From: Streptomyces omiyaensis
Lineage (GTDB): Bacteria > Actinomycetota > Actinomycetes > Streptomycetales > Streptomycetaceae
Assembly (NCBI RefSeq): GCF_014650895.1
Contig: NZ_BMVV01000007.1
Span: 1 to 64,000 of the forward strand
Reading direction: 5' to 3'
DNA length: 64,000 nucleotides
In this document: one piece after another, positions 44,707 to 53,778 of the stretch
Position numbering within the stretch: position 1 is the stretch's first letter
Layout: each line of letters opens with the position of its first letter
The notes under the pieces: model-generated
Databases searched by the model: none
What the model was told of the DNA's origin: nothing
What the model saw: the letters and a program-made list of their open reading frames with translations, nothing else
Program-made: the position numbers and the translations under genes

Positions 44707-46392
44707 ATGTCCGCTCAGCTTTCCGGTGCCCAGCCCGCCCACGCGGCGCTGACGGCCGACGACCCGCGAGAGATCGGCGGCTACCGCCTCCAGGCGCGGC
44801 TGGGCTCGGGCGGCATGGGCGTGGTGTACCTGGCGCACACCCCCGGCGGCCGGCCCATCGCCCTGAAGGCGGTGCGGGAGGAGTTCGCGGGGGACCCCGG
44901 GTTCCGGCTGCGGTTCGCGCAGGAGGTGGCCAGCGCCGAGCGCATCCACGGCCTGTTCACCGCACAGGTGGTGGCCTCGGGCGTGGACGCCCCCACCCCG
45001 TGGCTGGCCACCGCGTACGTGCCGGGGCCCTCCCTGCACGAGGTGGTCCGGCGCCACGGGCCGCTCCCGGAGCGCACCGTCCTCATGCTCCTCGCCGGCG
45101 TCGCCGAGGCCCTGGAGGCGATCCATCGGGCCGGCGTCGTCCACCGCGACCTCAAGCCCGCCAACGTCCTCATCGCGGAGGACGGACCCCGGGTCATCGA
45201 CTTCGGCATCGCGCGGGCCGCCGACGCCGTCGCGCTGACCGGCACGGGCCTGCGGATCGGCACCGCGGCCTTCATGGCCCCCGAGCAGGCGCTGGGCGGC
45301 CCGGTCTCGCCCGCCACCGACGTCTTCGCGCTCGGCGCCCTCATCGCGTACGTGGTGAGCGGCGAGGCGCCCTTCGGGGCGGGACCGGAGTCGGCCGCCC
45401 TCTACCGGGTGGTCCACGAGGAGCCCGACCTCGCGCGCGTCCCGCAGGGCCTGCGCCCCCTGCTGGCCTGGTGCCTCGCCAAGCGGCCCGAGGACCGCCC
45501 GGCGCCGGCGGACCTGATCGCGGCCGTCCACGCCCACCCCCTGGTGGGACCGTGCCCCGAGTTCGGGGAGGGCTGGCTGCCGTGGTCGATCAGCAGCGAG
45601 ATGGCGGCGGGGCGGGGTACGGGTTCCGGTCCGGTGTCCGCGCCGTCCACGGCGGCGCCGGCCCACGCCCGGCCCACCCTCGCGTCACCGGCCCCGTTCC
45701 CGGCGCCCGCGGCGGTCCCGTTCCCGGCGCCCGCGGCGATCCCGACTCCGGCGCCCGCGGCGGTCCCGTTCCCGATCCCGGTGCCGACCGCGGGACCGGG
45801 ACCGGCCCCGGTGCCGGTGTCCGTCCCGGATCCGGGGGGCCCGGGGGTTGCGGAGCCGCCCGCGCGGACCGGTGGCGGGCGCGCGGCGGCCTCCTCGCGC
45901 CGGGCGCCGCGACGGCGCCGCCGCCCCGTCGTGTGGCTCCTCGCCGCGTGCGCCGCCGTCGCGGCGGCCGGCGGCGCGGTGTACCTCCTCGGCCCGCCGC
46001 CCGGGGCCGGCCGGGACGCCGCCTACGCGCGGGTCGGCCAGGAGGTCGCGCTCACCGCCCCGGACGACAGCTACGAGTTCGACCTGAGGGCCCGGAAGGT
46101 CGTGCCGGCCGACACGGCCGACTGGTACCTGGCGCGGGACCGGTCGGAGTTCGTCCTGCCCGAGGACAGCGACGCCTACGTCGCCGACGGGGACGAGCTC
46201 GGCCCCGCCGCCTGCGTGCGGGGCGTCGACACGGAGCCGGTCACCCGGATCGCCTTCGCGGACCTGGCCGACGAGCGCCCCTTCTGCATCCGCGGCGCGG
46301 ACGGCCGGGACCTCGTCGTGGTGTGGCTCGTCGAGGCCGGGGCCGACGGCGGTCCGGTCACCGCCGCCTTCGAGCACTACCGCCGGGAGTAG
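44707..46392 (+). CDS. membrane-anchored serine/threonine protein kinase
   Basis: This 561-aa protein has a kinase domain at about 26-280: G-loop GSGGMGVV (33-40), Lys54, HRDLKPAN with Asp148, and DFG (165-167). A Pro/Ala-rich linker (about 315-395) with repeated PFPAPAA-type units leads to one membrane helix at about 407-428 and an external domain of about 130 residues. The linker has no PASTA repeats. It is divergent from TetR 1 across operator O2 and lies just upstream of a decayed deiminase gene. Confidence 0.92.
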   Translation: MSAQLSGAQPAHAALTADDPREIGGYRLQARLGSGGMGVVYLAHTPGGRPIALKAVREEFAGDPGFRLRFAQEVASAERIHGLFTAQVVASGVDAPTPWLATAYVPGPSLHEVVRRHGPLPERTVLMLLAGVAEALEAIHRAGVVHRDLKPANVLIAEDGPRVIDFGIARAADAVALTGTGLRIGTAAFMAPEQALGGPVSPATDVFALGALIAYVVSGEAPFGAGPESAALYRVVHEEPDLARVPQGLRPLLAWCLAKRPEDRPAPADLIAAVHAHPLVGPCPEFGEGWLPWSISSEMAAGRGTGSGPVSAPSTAAPAHARPTLASPAPFPAPAAVPFPAPAAIPTPAPAAVPFPIPVPTAGPGPAPVPVSVPDPGGPGVAEPPARTGGGRAAASSRRAPRRRRRPVVWLLAACAAVAAAGGAVYLLGPPPGAGRDAAYARVGQEVALTAPDDSYEFDLRARKVVPADTADWYLARDRSEFVLPEDSDAYVADGDELGPAACVRGVDTEPVTRIAFADLADERPFCIRGADGRDLVVVWLVEAGADGGPVTAAFEHYRRE

Positions 46393-46454
46393 GCCGGGCG
46401 GCCGCGCGGGCGGGTGGGCACGCCGCCACGGGCTCCGCGGCCGCCGCCCTGCGG

Positions 46455-47329
46455 ATGCCCGCGGAGACCGAGCGCCACGTGCGCACCTTCATGTCCTGGC
46501 CGGCGCTGTCGTCGGTCTGGTCCACCCGGCTCGACGGCGTCCGCCGCGACATCGCGCGGGTCGCCGACGCGATCTCCCGCTACGAGCCGGTCAGCGTGCT
46601 CGCCCCCCTCGCAGGTGGCCGAGGCCCGCTACCGGTGCGGAGCGGGCGCGTACTACGGCATCGACGTCCTGGACATCCCCGTCGACGACCTCTGGATACG
46701 CGACTTCGGCCCCACCTTCGTCGTGGCGCCGGGCGCCGGGCGCCGTCGCCGGCGTGGACACGAACTTCAACGGCCGGGGCGACAAGCAGGTCCACGCCAA
46801 CGACGCCTTCGCGGCGGCCGCCCTCCTCGGGCACCACGGCCTCCCGCGCGTGCGGGCGGGCTTCGTCGGCGAGGGCGGCTCGCTGGAGACGGACGGCGAG
46901 GGCACCCTCCTCGCCACGGTCAGCTCCCTCGTCAACGCCAACCGCAACCCGGGCATGACCCAGGCGCAGGTCGAGGAGGCGATGAGGGCGGCGCTCGGCA
47001 TCGACAGGGTGATCTGGGTGCCCGGCCTCGCCGGTCAGGACATCACCGACTGCTACACGGCGAACGGCGCCGTGTTCGTCCCGCACTTCGGCGACGCCGA
47101 CGCCGACGCGGCGGCCTACGCGGTCCTCGCCGCGGCCTACCCCGGCCGGAACGTCGTCCAGCTGGACATCGACGACATCGCGAGCGGCGGCGGCATCCAC
47201 TGCGCCACCCAGTCGCAGCCGGTCGTCCCCCCCCGGCCTTCTGACCGGGCCCCCGGCCGGCCGTCCCCCCCCGGCCGTCCCCCCGGCCGCCCGGCCGGGG
47301 GGACGCCGGAGCACCGGGTCAGGGGGTGA
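46455..47329 (+). pseudogene. agmatine deiminase-family pseudogene (PAD 2)
   Basis: The deiminase sequence continues through all three frames. It starts MPAETERHVRTFMSWPALSS, shifts by +1 in a run of six C (46603-46608), continues VAEARYRCGAG to DLWIRDFGPTF, shifts again by +1 near 46741, then runs DTNFNGRGDKQVHANDAFA to GGGIHCATQSQP. The third part also has an in-frame deletion of roughly 100 residues after GQDITD, which removes the catalytic His region. The active-site Cys remains. The tail past 47223 is unrelated low-complexity DNA. The two shifts could be sequencing errors; the deletion could not. Confidence 0.85.
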
Positions 47330-47364
47330 TCCGGGGGCGGGCGGCGCCCGGTAAGGTTCGGGCC

Positions 47365-47946
47365 ATGGCGTCTCGCAGTACTCAGATCCTCGAAGCGGCC
47401 GCCCGGGTGATCGCCCGGCGCGGGGTCCGTGGCCTGCGCGTGGAGGAGCTCGCCGCCGAGGCGGGCGTGTCCACCGCGCTGATCTACTACCACTTCAAGG
47501 ACCGCAACGGGATCCTGCTGAAGACGCTGGAGTTCATCAACGACCGGGCGGAGCGGTACACCACCGAGCGCGACCCGGACGCCCCGCCGCTCGGTCCGCG
47601 CGAGGAGCTGGAGCGCACGCTGCTCCTCGAACTCCAGGACACCACCGAGGTCCGCGAGAACAGCAGCGCCTGGGGCGAGCTGCGGGCCAGCGCGGTCTTC
47701 GACGACGTCCTGCGCGAGGACCTGACGCGCGCCACGCTGGTCTGGGTCCAGGAGATCGCCGCGCTGCTCGGCCGCGTCCGGCCGATGGCCCCGGCGGTCG
47801 CCCTCGCGGGAGCGGCCGAGCGGCTCACCGCCCTCCTGGAGGGGCTGAGCATGCGCTGGCTCAGCGGCACGCTCCAGATCTCCCACGCCCGGACGCTGAT
47901 GAGCGAGGGCATCGACGCGGAGATCGAGCGGCTCGGGCGTTCGTGA
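47365..47946 (+). CDS. TetR-family regulator of the deiminase island (TetR 2)
   Basis: This 193-aa paralogue of TetR 1 has the same length and almost the same recognition helix (AARVIARRGVRGLRVEELAA, then EAGVSTALIYYHFKDR). It probably binds the same palindrome. ATG 47365 is seven bases after TAAGGT (47352-47357) with no ribosome site, so the message is likely leaderless. No copy of the palindrome lies before it. Confidence 0.9.
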   Translation: MASRSTQILEAAARVIARRGVRGLRVEELAAEAGVSTALIYYHFKDRNGILLKTLEFINDRAERYTTERDPDAPPLGPREELERTLLLELQDTTEVRENSSAWGELRASAVFDDVLREDLTRATLVWVQEIAALLGRVRPMAPAVALAGAAERLTALLEGLSMRWLSGTLQISHARTLMSEGIDAEIERLGRS

Positions 47947-48043
47947 CGCGGCCGTGCCTCCGGTGCCGCCGCCGGACTTCCGGTGACGCGACCGTGCTTG
48001 TGCGGCGCCGCCGCGCCTCCGGTGCCGCGGCCGTGCCGGCCCT

Positions 48044-48815
48044 TCACGGGGTGAAGCCCGCCGCCTGGTAGGTGCCGCGTCCGGCGAGGACGGTGCACAG
48101 CACCTTCGTGCGGTCGACCCGGTCGACGGGGATCTCCAGCAGGTTCCGGTCGACGACGACGTGGTCGGCCTGCTTGCCGACCTCGATCGAGCCGGTGGTG
48201 CCGTCCTGGCCGAGGGGGCGGGCGGCGTCGAGTGCGGCGAAGCGCTCCCGGTCGTCGGGGTGGACGAGGTGCGTGTGCGTGGTGCGGTGGCGTCGGTCGG
48301 CCACCTCGCCGGGGTCGGCGGCGAGGGCCTCGACCGCGTCGAGCACCTCCCGGGCCGCCGCGTCGCCGATGACGTGGAAGTGCATCCGGTAGCCGATGCG
48401 GTGGAGCCCGGACACGCACGCGCGGAACTCGTCGCGCTCGAAGCAGGGGGAGCCGAAGGGGTGTTCCGGGTCCACCGGGGCGTCGTACGGCTCCAGCATC
48501 CACGCGGTGCCGAGGCCGAGGATGCAGTCGACGTAGATCCTCGCCGTGCCGAACCGCGGCAGGCTGTCCGAATCGTCGCTGAACCGGCGCTCCAGACAGG
48601 CGAGTTGCTCCTCCGGCGGCAGGTCGGCGCAGGCGTAGAGGCTGTTGACGGCGCGTACGGACGGCTCGCCCTCTCCAGGGCCCGCTCCGAGGCCTCCGGG
48701 TGGCCCTGGCGCCGGAAGCCGCCCGCGTCGCCCGCGCTGGTGATCCCGTTCTCCGCCGGCTCGTCGAGGGCCACCGGCAGTCCCCGGCAGACCGCCTCGG
48801 CGCCCGGCACGGCGG
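48044..48815 (-). pseudogene. amidohydrolase (YtcJ-like) pseudogene
   Basis: Amidohydrolase-3 features are visible in two minus-strand frames. The upstream part (ENGITSAGDAGGFRRQGHPE) is in one frame and shifts near 48670 into SVRAVNSLYACADLPPEEQL, then HFHVIGDAAAREVLDAVEAL and GKQADHVVVDRNLLEIPVDR. The N-terminal metal-binding HxH part is missing. The step from RFAALD straight to ARPLGQDG indicates an in-frame deletion of about 130 residues. The remnant ends AGRGTYQAAGFTP as intact relatives do. It is not functional as a hydrolase. Confidence 0.8.
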
Positions 48816-48928
48816 CCCGGTCGGCGAGACCGCGGGAGGAGCCTGGGAAGGAGTCCGAGGAGGGAGGCCGCGAGGCAGTCCGAGGAGGAGCCCGGGGGAG
48901 AGGTGCGAGGGAGAAGCCCGAGATGGTC

Positions 48929-48950
48929 TTGACTGACATTTGAGTCAGTA
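48929..48950. promoter_or_regulatory. island operator O3
   Basis: ACTGAC-N6-GTCAGT (48932-48949), preceded by TT to give TTGACTGACATTTGAGTCAG. It lies between the decayed amidohydrolase (minus) and PAD 3 (plus). Confidence 0.75.
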
Positions 48951-49101
48951 GAGCAGTCGCTGCGGACTACCCTCCCTGCGCCAGGAGCGCCAGGAAGCAG
49001 AAGGGGCGCCATGCGTGCGACCCGTCCCCTCGGTCGAGGGGGTGAGTGCGCCCGCGACCTCCTCCCTCCGCATCCCCACCCCGAAACCCACACCTTCGCT
49101 C

Positions 49102-49120
49102 TTGACTGAATTTTCAGTCG
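49102..49120 (+). promoter_or_regulatory. island operator O4 upstream of PAD 3
   Basis: TTGACTGAATTTTCAGTCG has perfect 7-bp arms (GACTGAA/TTCAGTC, 49104-49119). TTGACT is a good -35. The PAD 3 start is about 100 bases downstream. Confidence 0.78.
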
Positions 49121-49220
49121 GGAGGAGGATGCTGTTCACACCGCGTACCCGTCCCCGTTCGCGCCAGGCCCCGCCGGCGCCGACGACGGGTACTTCTGGC
49201 GAAACGAAGAGAGACCCCTG

Positions 49221-50234
49221 ATGACCGCATTCCGTATGCCTGCCGAGTGGTCCGCGCACGAGGCGTGCCTCATGGCCTGGCCCGTCCGCGAGGACCTGTG
49301 GGGCAGCGTGCTGGACGACGTCAAGGACGAGTACGCGCACGTCGCCCGCGCCATCGCCGCGTTCGAGCCCGTCACCGTGGTCGCGCCGCCCGGCCACGGC
49401 GAGGAGGCCAGGGCCAGGTGCGGCGACGGCATCACCGTCATCGAGCTGCCGCAGGACGACTCGTGGTTCCGCGACTCGGCCCCGCTCTTCGTGCTCGACG
49501 GCGACGGCAACCGCGCCGGCGTGGACTTCCGCTTCAACGCCTGGGGCGGCAAGCACCACCCGTACGACTCCGACGACCGGATCAGCGCGCTGCTCCTGGA
49601 GCACTTCGGCGCCGACCGCATCGCCTCCGGCATGGTCCTGGAGGGCGGGGCGATCACCGTCGACGGCGAGGGCACCCTGATCACCACGGAGCAGTGCCTG
49701 CTCCACCCCAACCGCAACCCCGGCCTGACCCGCGACCGGATCGAGGACGAGCTGAAGGCCCGGCTCGGCGTGGAGAAGGTGATCTGGCTGCCGTACGGCG
49801 GTCTGCTCGACACGGAGACCGACGGACACGTCGACGGCGTCTGCGCCTTCGCCGCCCCGGGCACCGTCGTGGTCTCCCTGCCGGACGACCCCGACCACCC
49901 CGACCACGCCCGGATGCGCGCCAACCGCGCGGTCCTGGAGGCGACCCGCGACGCCCGCGGCCGCCGCCTGGAGATCATCGAGGTGCCCCAGACCGCCTTC
50001 GCCGACATGCCGGACGGCGAGGTCGAGGTGTCGTACCTCAACTACTACGTGGCCAACGGCGGCGTCGTCGTCCCGGTGGCCGGAGTGCCCCAGGACGAGG
50101 CCGCCCTCGCCGTGATCGCCTCCGCGTACCCCGGCCGCGAGGTCGTCCCGGTGCGCGCCGTCGCGATCGCCCACGGCGGCGGCGGCGTCCACTGCATCAC
50201 CCAGCAGGTGCCCGCCGCCGGCACCTCCGCCTAG
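49221..50234 (+). CDS. aguA: agmatine deiminase, cytoplasmic (PAD 3)
   Basis: This is a 337-aa enzyme without a signal peptide, of canonical AguA size. It begins MTAFRMPAEWSAHEACLMAW. It contains DDSWFRDSAPLFV, FNAWGGKHHPYD, LEGGAITVDGEGTL, the catalytic His in ETDGHVDGV and Cys325 in GGGGVHCITQQ. It should convert agmatine to N-carbamoylputrescine and ammonia in the cytoplasm. ATG 49221 has GAAGAGAGA upstream. It starts the transcript that continues into the ABC transporter 78 bases later. No N-carbamoylputrescine amidase is present in the window. Confidence 0.92.
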   Translation: MTAFRMPAEWSAHEACLMAWPVREDLWGSVLDDVKDEYAHVARAIAAFEPVTVVAPPGHGEEARARCGDGITVIELPQDDSWFRDSAPLFVLDGDGNRAGVDFRFNAWGGKHHPYDSDDRISALLLEHFGADRIASGMVLEGGAITVDGEGTLITTEQCLLHPNRNPGLTRDRIEDELKARLGVEKVIWLPYGGLLDTETDGHVDGVCAFAAPGTVVVSLPDDPDHPDHARMRANRAVLEATRDARGRRLEIIEVPQTAFADMPDGEVEVSYLNYYVANGGVVVPVAGVPQDEAALAVIASAYPGREVVPVRAVAIAHGGGGVHCITQQVPAAGTSA

Positions 50235-50312
50235 CGCCTCCCGAGTCCGCCGCTGACGGGCCGGCCCCGCGGCCCGTCACTCCCGTACCCCTCACGGAAA
50301 GACAGCGCGACG

Positions 50313-51971
50313 ATGACGACACCTTCCCTCCGGAGCCGCAGACGGTCCTCCGGCCGGTACGGCCGGACCACCGCCGCGACCGCGGCCCTGTCCGCCCTCG
50401 CCCTCCTCGCGGCCTGCGCCGGCCCGCCGAAGGGCGGCGCGGGCGGCGTCGAGGTCCGGCTCTCCGCCTCCACGCCCCCCGCCCGCGCCGAGATCGACTC
50501 CTTCGCCTGGGCCCTCTACGCCGAACCGCCGACCCTCGACTACACGGTCGCCTTCGACTACCCCCAGAACACCGTCCTGTCCAACGTGTGCGAGAGCCTC
50601 ATGCGCTGGACGCCGCAGCTGACCCTCGAACCGGGACTCGCCCGGAGGGCGGCCAACCCGGACCCGCTCACCTGGGTCTACGACCTGCGGTCCGGCGTGC
50701 GCTTCCACGACGGACGGACCATGACCGCCGACGACGTCGTCTTCAGCCTGGGCCGGCAGACCGACCCGAAGAACGCCGCGGCCTGGGCGCAGGTCTTCCA
50801 GAACGTCGCGTCGGTCCGCGCCACCGGCCCCCTCCAGGTCACCGTGCGCCTGGAGCGGCCCGACTCCCAGTTCCCGCAGTACATGGCCACCGCCGCCGGC
50901 GTCGTCGCCTCGAAGGCGGGCGTCGAGGCGGCGGGCAAGGACTACGGCACCACCGGCGGCCTCGCCTGCACCGGCCCCTTCCGGCTCGGCGCCTGGCAGA
51001 AGGGACAGTCCATCGAGCTGGAGCGCTTCGACGGCTACTGGGGCGCCGGGGCCAAGGCGAGGAAGGTCGTCCTCCGCGTCCTCACCGACCCCTCCGCCCG
51101 GACCAACGCCATGCTCAGCGGCGAGATCGACGGCGGCTACCTGATCCCCACCGAGAGCTACGCCCGGCTCCGGGAGAGCGGCGTCGGAACCCTGTACTTC
51201 GGCGAGGGCCTCAGCACGGTCAACGTCAACATCACGAACATGAAGGGCGCCCTCGGGGACGTCCGGGTCCGCCGGGCCCTCTCCCTCGCGCTCGACCGCT
51301 CCGGCTTCGTCAAGGCCGGACTCGGCGGCGCCGGCACCGTCACCGGCTCCCTCACCACCCGCGCCGCCTGGGCCGCCGCGCCCGAGAGCGCCCTCAAGGC
51401 CGCCTTCGACGGGCTGCCGCCCACCGCACCGGACATCGAAAAGGCCAAGGCCCTCGTCGAGGAGGCCGGCGCCACCGGCAAGACCCTGACCATGGTCACC
51501 AGCCCCATCGGCCAGGACGTCTCGCTCCTCGCCACCGCCGTCCAGGCGGCCGGCACGCGGATCGGCCTCGACATCCGCCTCAAGACGGTCTCCCCCAACG
51601 CCTTCACCGCGCTGTTCACCGATCCCGAGGCCCGCGAGGGCGTCGACATGTTCCCCCTCACGATCTACAACTCCGTCACCGACCCGCTCGACCTCCTCGC
51701 CCACTTCAAGACCGGCGCCTACCTCAACTACGCCGGCCACAGCGACCCGCAGTACGACGCGCTCGTCGACAAGGCCGCGGCCGCCTACGCGCCCGCCGAG
51801 CGCATGGAGATCGAGGCCCGGCTCAACCGGCTCGCCGCCGAACGGTTCCTGTGGATACCCGTCGCCGAGTGGCCCACCTCGGTCTTCCTCAACAAGAGGA
51901 TCACCGGCGCCCCCACGACCATCTCGTACATGTACCAGCCGTGGGCCGCCTCCGTGGGGGCCGGGCGGTGA
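50313..51971 (+). CDS. ABC transporter substrate-binding lipoprotein (peptide/nickel family)
   Basis: This 552-aa SBP_bac_5 protein has a lipoprotein signal (TTAATAALSALALLAAC, lipobox Cys at about residue 35). The family signature is the LTWVYDLRSGVRFHDGRTMT region with ADDVVFSL. It captures peptides or similar solutes at the outer face. ATG 50313 follows GGAAAGA. It overlaps the first permease by GTGA. The position after PAD 3 suggests that a guanidino compound or arginine-containing peptide is the cargo. Confidence 0.92.
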   Translation: MTTPSLRSRRRSSGRYGRTTAATAALSALALLAACAGPPKGGAGGVEVRLSASTPPARAEIDSFAWALYAEPPTLDYTVAFDYPQNTVLSNVCESLMRWTPQLTLEPGLARRAANPDPLTWVYDLRSGVRFHDGRTMTADDVVFSLGRQTDPKNAAAWAQVFQNVASVRATGPLQVTVRLERPDSQFPQYMATAAGVVASKAGVEAAGKDYGTTGGLACTGPFRLGAWQKGQSIELERFDGYWGAGAKARKVVLRVLTDPSARTNAMLSGEIDGGYLIPTESYARLRESGVGTLYFGEGLSTVNVNITNMKGALGDVRVRRALSLALDRSGFVKAGLGGAGTVTGSLTTRAAWAAAPESALKAAFDGLPPTAPDIEKAKALVEEAGATGKTLTMVTSPIGQDVSLLATAVQAAGTRIGLDIRLKTVSPNAFTALFTDPEAREGVDMFPLTIYNSVTDPLDLLAHFKTGAYLNYAGHSDPQYDALVDKAAAAYAPAERMEIEARLNRLAAERFLWIPVAEWPTSVFLNKRITGAPTTISYMYQPWAASVGAGR

Positions 51972-52927
51972 GCTTCCTCCGCTTCGCCGCACGGCGCGTG
52001 GCGGAGATGGCCGCGACCCTCCTCGCCGCCTCCTTCGTGGTCTTCGGCGCCCTCTACCTGGCCCCCGGCAACCCGGCGGGCTTCCTCCTCGCCGGCCGCT
52101 CGGCCTCCCCCGACGCACTGGCCGCGATCAACGCCCAGTACCACCTGGACGAGCCCTTCGCCGTCCGCTACCTGAGCTGGCTCGGGGACGTGGTCCAGGG
52201 CGACTTCGGGCGCTCCCTCACCTACCGCACCGACGTCTCGCGCCTCCTCGCCGACCGGCTGCCGACCACCCTGCTCCTCATCGGCATGGCGCTCGTCGTG
52301 GTCGTCGTCGTCGGACTGCTGCTCGGCCGGCTCTCCGCGGTCCGCGGCGGCGCCACCGACACCGCCGTCCTCGTCGGCACGGCCTTCGCCGTCGGCACCC
52401 CGTCGTTCGTCGCCGCCGTGCTGCTGCAGGGCGTGTTCGCCGTCCAGCTGGGCTGGTTCCCCAGCAGCGGCGCGGGCGACGGCCTCCTCGACGAGGTCCG
52501 GCACCTCACCCTGCCCGCGATCGCCCTCGCGCTCTACCTCATCGGCATGCTCGCCCGGGTCACCCGCTCCGCCATGCTCGAAGCCCTCGACAGCGAGCAC
52601 GTCACGGTCGCCCGCAGCCGGGGCGTCCCCGAACGCCAGGTCATCCGCCGGCACGTCTTCCGCAACTCGCTCGGCACCGTCCTCACCACCGGCGGCCTCA
52701 TCGTCTCCACCCTGCTCGTCTGCACGGTCCTCGTGGAGACCGCCTTCAGCATCGGCGGAGTCGGCCAGCTCCTGGAACTGTCCACCTCGACCAAGGACTT
52801 CCCGACCGTCCAGGCCATCTCCCTGATCATCGTCGCTCTCTTCATGTCCGTGAACCTCGTCGTCGACCTGCTGCTGCCGCTCGTCGACCCGCGGATCGCG
52901 CTCGGAACGAGGAGCTCCTCCGCATGA
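51968..52927 (+). CDS. ABC transporter permease, DppB-like
   Basis: This 319-aa permease has six membrane helices and the binding-protein-dependent transport signature (EHVTVARSRGVPERQVIRRH). The N-terminus, AARRVAEMAATLLAASFVVF, with YLAPGNPAG, is typical of DppB. The GTG start overlaps the upstream stop (51968-51971). Confidence 0.93.
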   Translation: MSFLRFAARRVAEMAATLLAASFVVFGALYLAPGNPAGFLLAGRSASPDALAAINAQYHLDEPFAVRYLSWLGDVVQGDFGRSLTYRTDVSRLLADRLPTTLLLIGMALVVVVVVGLLLGRLSAVRGGATDTAVLVGTAFAVGTPSFVAAVLLQGVFAVQLGWFPSSGAGDGLLDEVRHLTLPAIALALYLIGMLARVTRSAMLEALDSEHVTVARSRGVPERQVIRRHVFRNSLGTVLTTGGLIVSTLLVCTVLVETAFSIGGVGQLLELSTSTKDFPTVQAISLIIVALFMSVNLVVDLLLPLVDPRIALGTRSSSA

Positions 52928-53778
52928 CCGCCGTCCTGACGCGGCGCCCGGGCCTCGCCCGGCTCCGCACCGCCCGCTCCCCGCTCCACCCGCTCTGCCT
53001 CGGACTCGTCGGCCTCGTCACCGCCGCCGCCCTGCTCGCGCCCTGGATCGTCCCGCACGACCCCAACGCCGTCGACCTCGGCAACGCGCTCGCGGGCCCC
53101 TCCGCGGCGCACCCGCTCGGTGTCGACGCCGCCGGCCGCGACACCCTCTCCCGGCTGCTGCTCGGCGCCCGCACCTCCCTCCTCGGACCCCTCGGCGTCG
53201 TGCTCTTCTCCACCCTCGCCGGGCTCGCGATCGGCATGGCGGCCGCCTGGCGCGGCGGTTGGCTCGACTCCGTCCTCTCCCGCTCCACCGAGCTCGTCTT
53301 CGCCTTCCCCGGCATGCTGCTCGCGATCCTGGTCGTCTCGGTCCACGGCGAAGGGCTGCTCGCCCCCGTCATCGCGCTGTCGCTCGCCTACCTGCCCTAC
53401 GTCAGCCGGCTCACCCGCTCGCTCGTCCTCGCCGAACGCGCCCGCCCCTACGTCAGCGCCTACCGGGTGCAGGGCCACTCGGCGCCCCAGATCTGCCTGC
53501 GCCACGTCCTGCCCAACATCGCCCCCGTCGTCCTCGCCCAGTCCGCCATCAACTTCGGCTACGCGCTCATGGACCTGGCCGGCCTGTCCTTCCTCGGCCT
53601 CGGCGTCCCCGCCCTCACCCCCGACTGGGGCCGCATGGTCTTCGACGGACAGACCGCCGTCCAGCACGGCTACCCGCTCTCCGCGGTCCTGCCCTGCGTG
53701 TTCATCGTGCTGACCGTCGTCGCCTTCAACGTCGTCGGCGAACGCTGGGCCGACCGCGTCGCCAGGAGAGACCGATGA
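52924..53778 (+). CDS. ABC transporter permease, DppC-like
   Basis: This 284-aa permease has six helices. It contains HPLGVDAAGRDTLSRLLLGA, the hallmark of DppC/OppC, and the coupling-helix motif RPYVSAYRVQGHSAPQICLR. ATG 52924 overlaps the previous stop as ATGA. Confidence 0.93.
   Translation: MTAVLTRRPGLARLRTARSPLHPLCLGLVGLVTAAALLAPWIVPHDPNAVDLGNALAGPSAAHPLGVDAAGRDTLSRLLLGARTSLLGPLGVVLFSTLAGLAIGMAAAWRGGWLDSVLSRSTELVFAFPGMLLAILVVSVHGEGLLAPVIALSLAYLPYVSRLTRSLVLAERARPYVSAYRVQGHSAPQICLRHVLPNIAPVVLAQSAINFGYALMDLAGLSFLGLGVPALTPDWGRMVFDGQTAVQHGYPLSAVLPCVFIVLTVVAFNVVGERWADRVARRDR

Noticed and set aside
46603..46741. Programmed frameshifting in PAD 2
   Set aside because: Two +1 shifts together with a deletion through the active site make decay the simpler reading; there is no slippery-site or stimulator arrangement.
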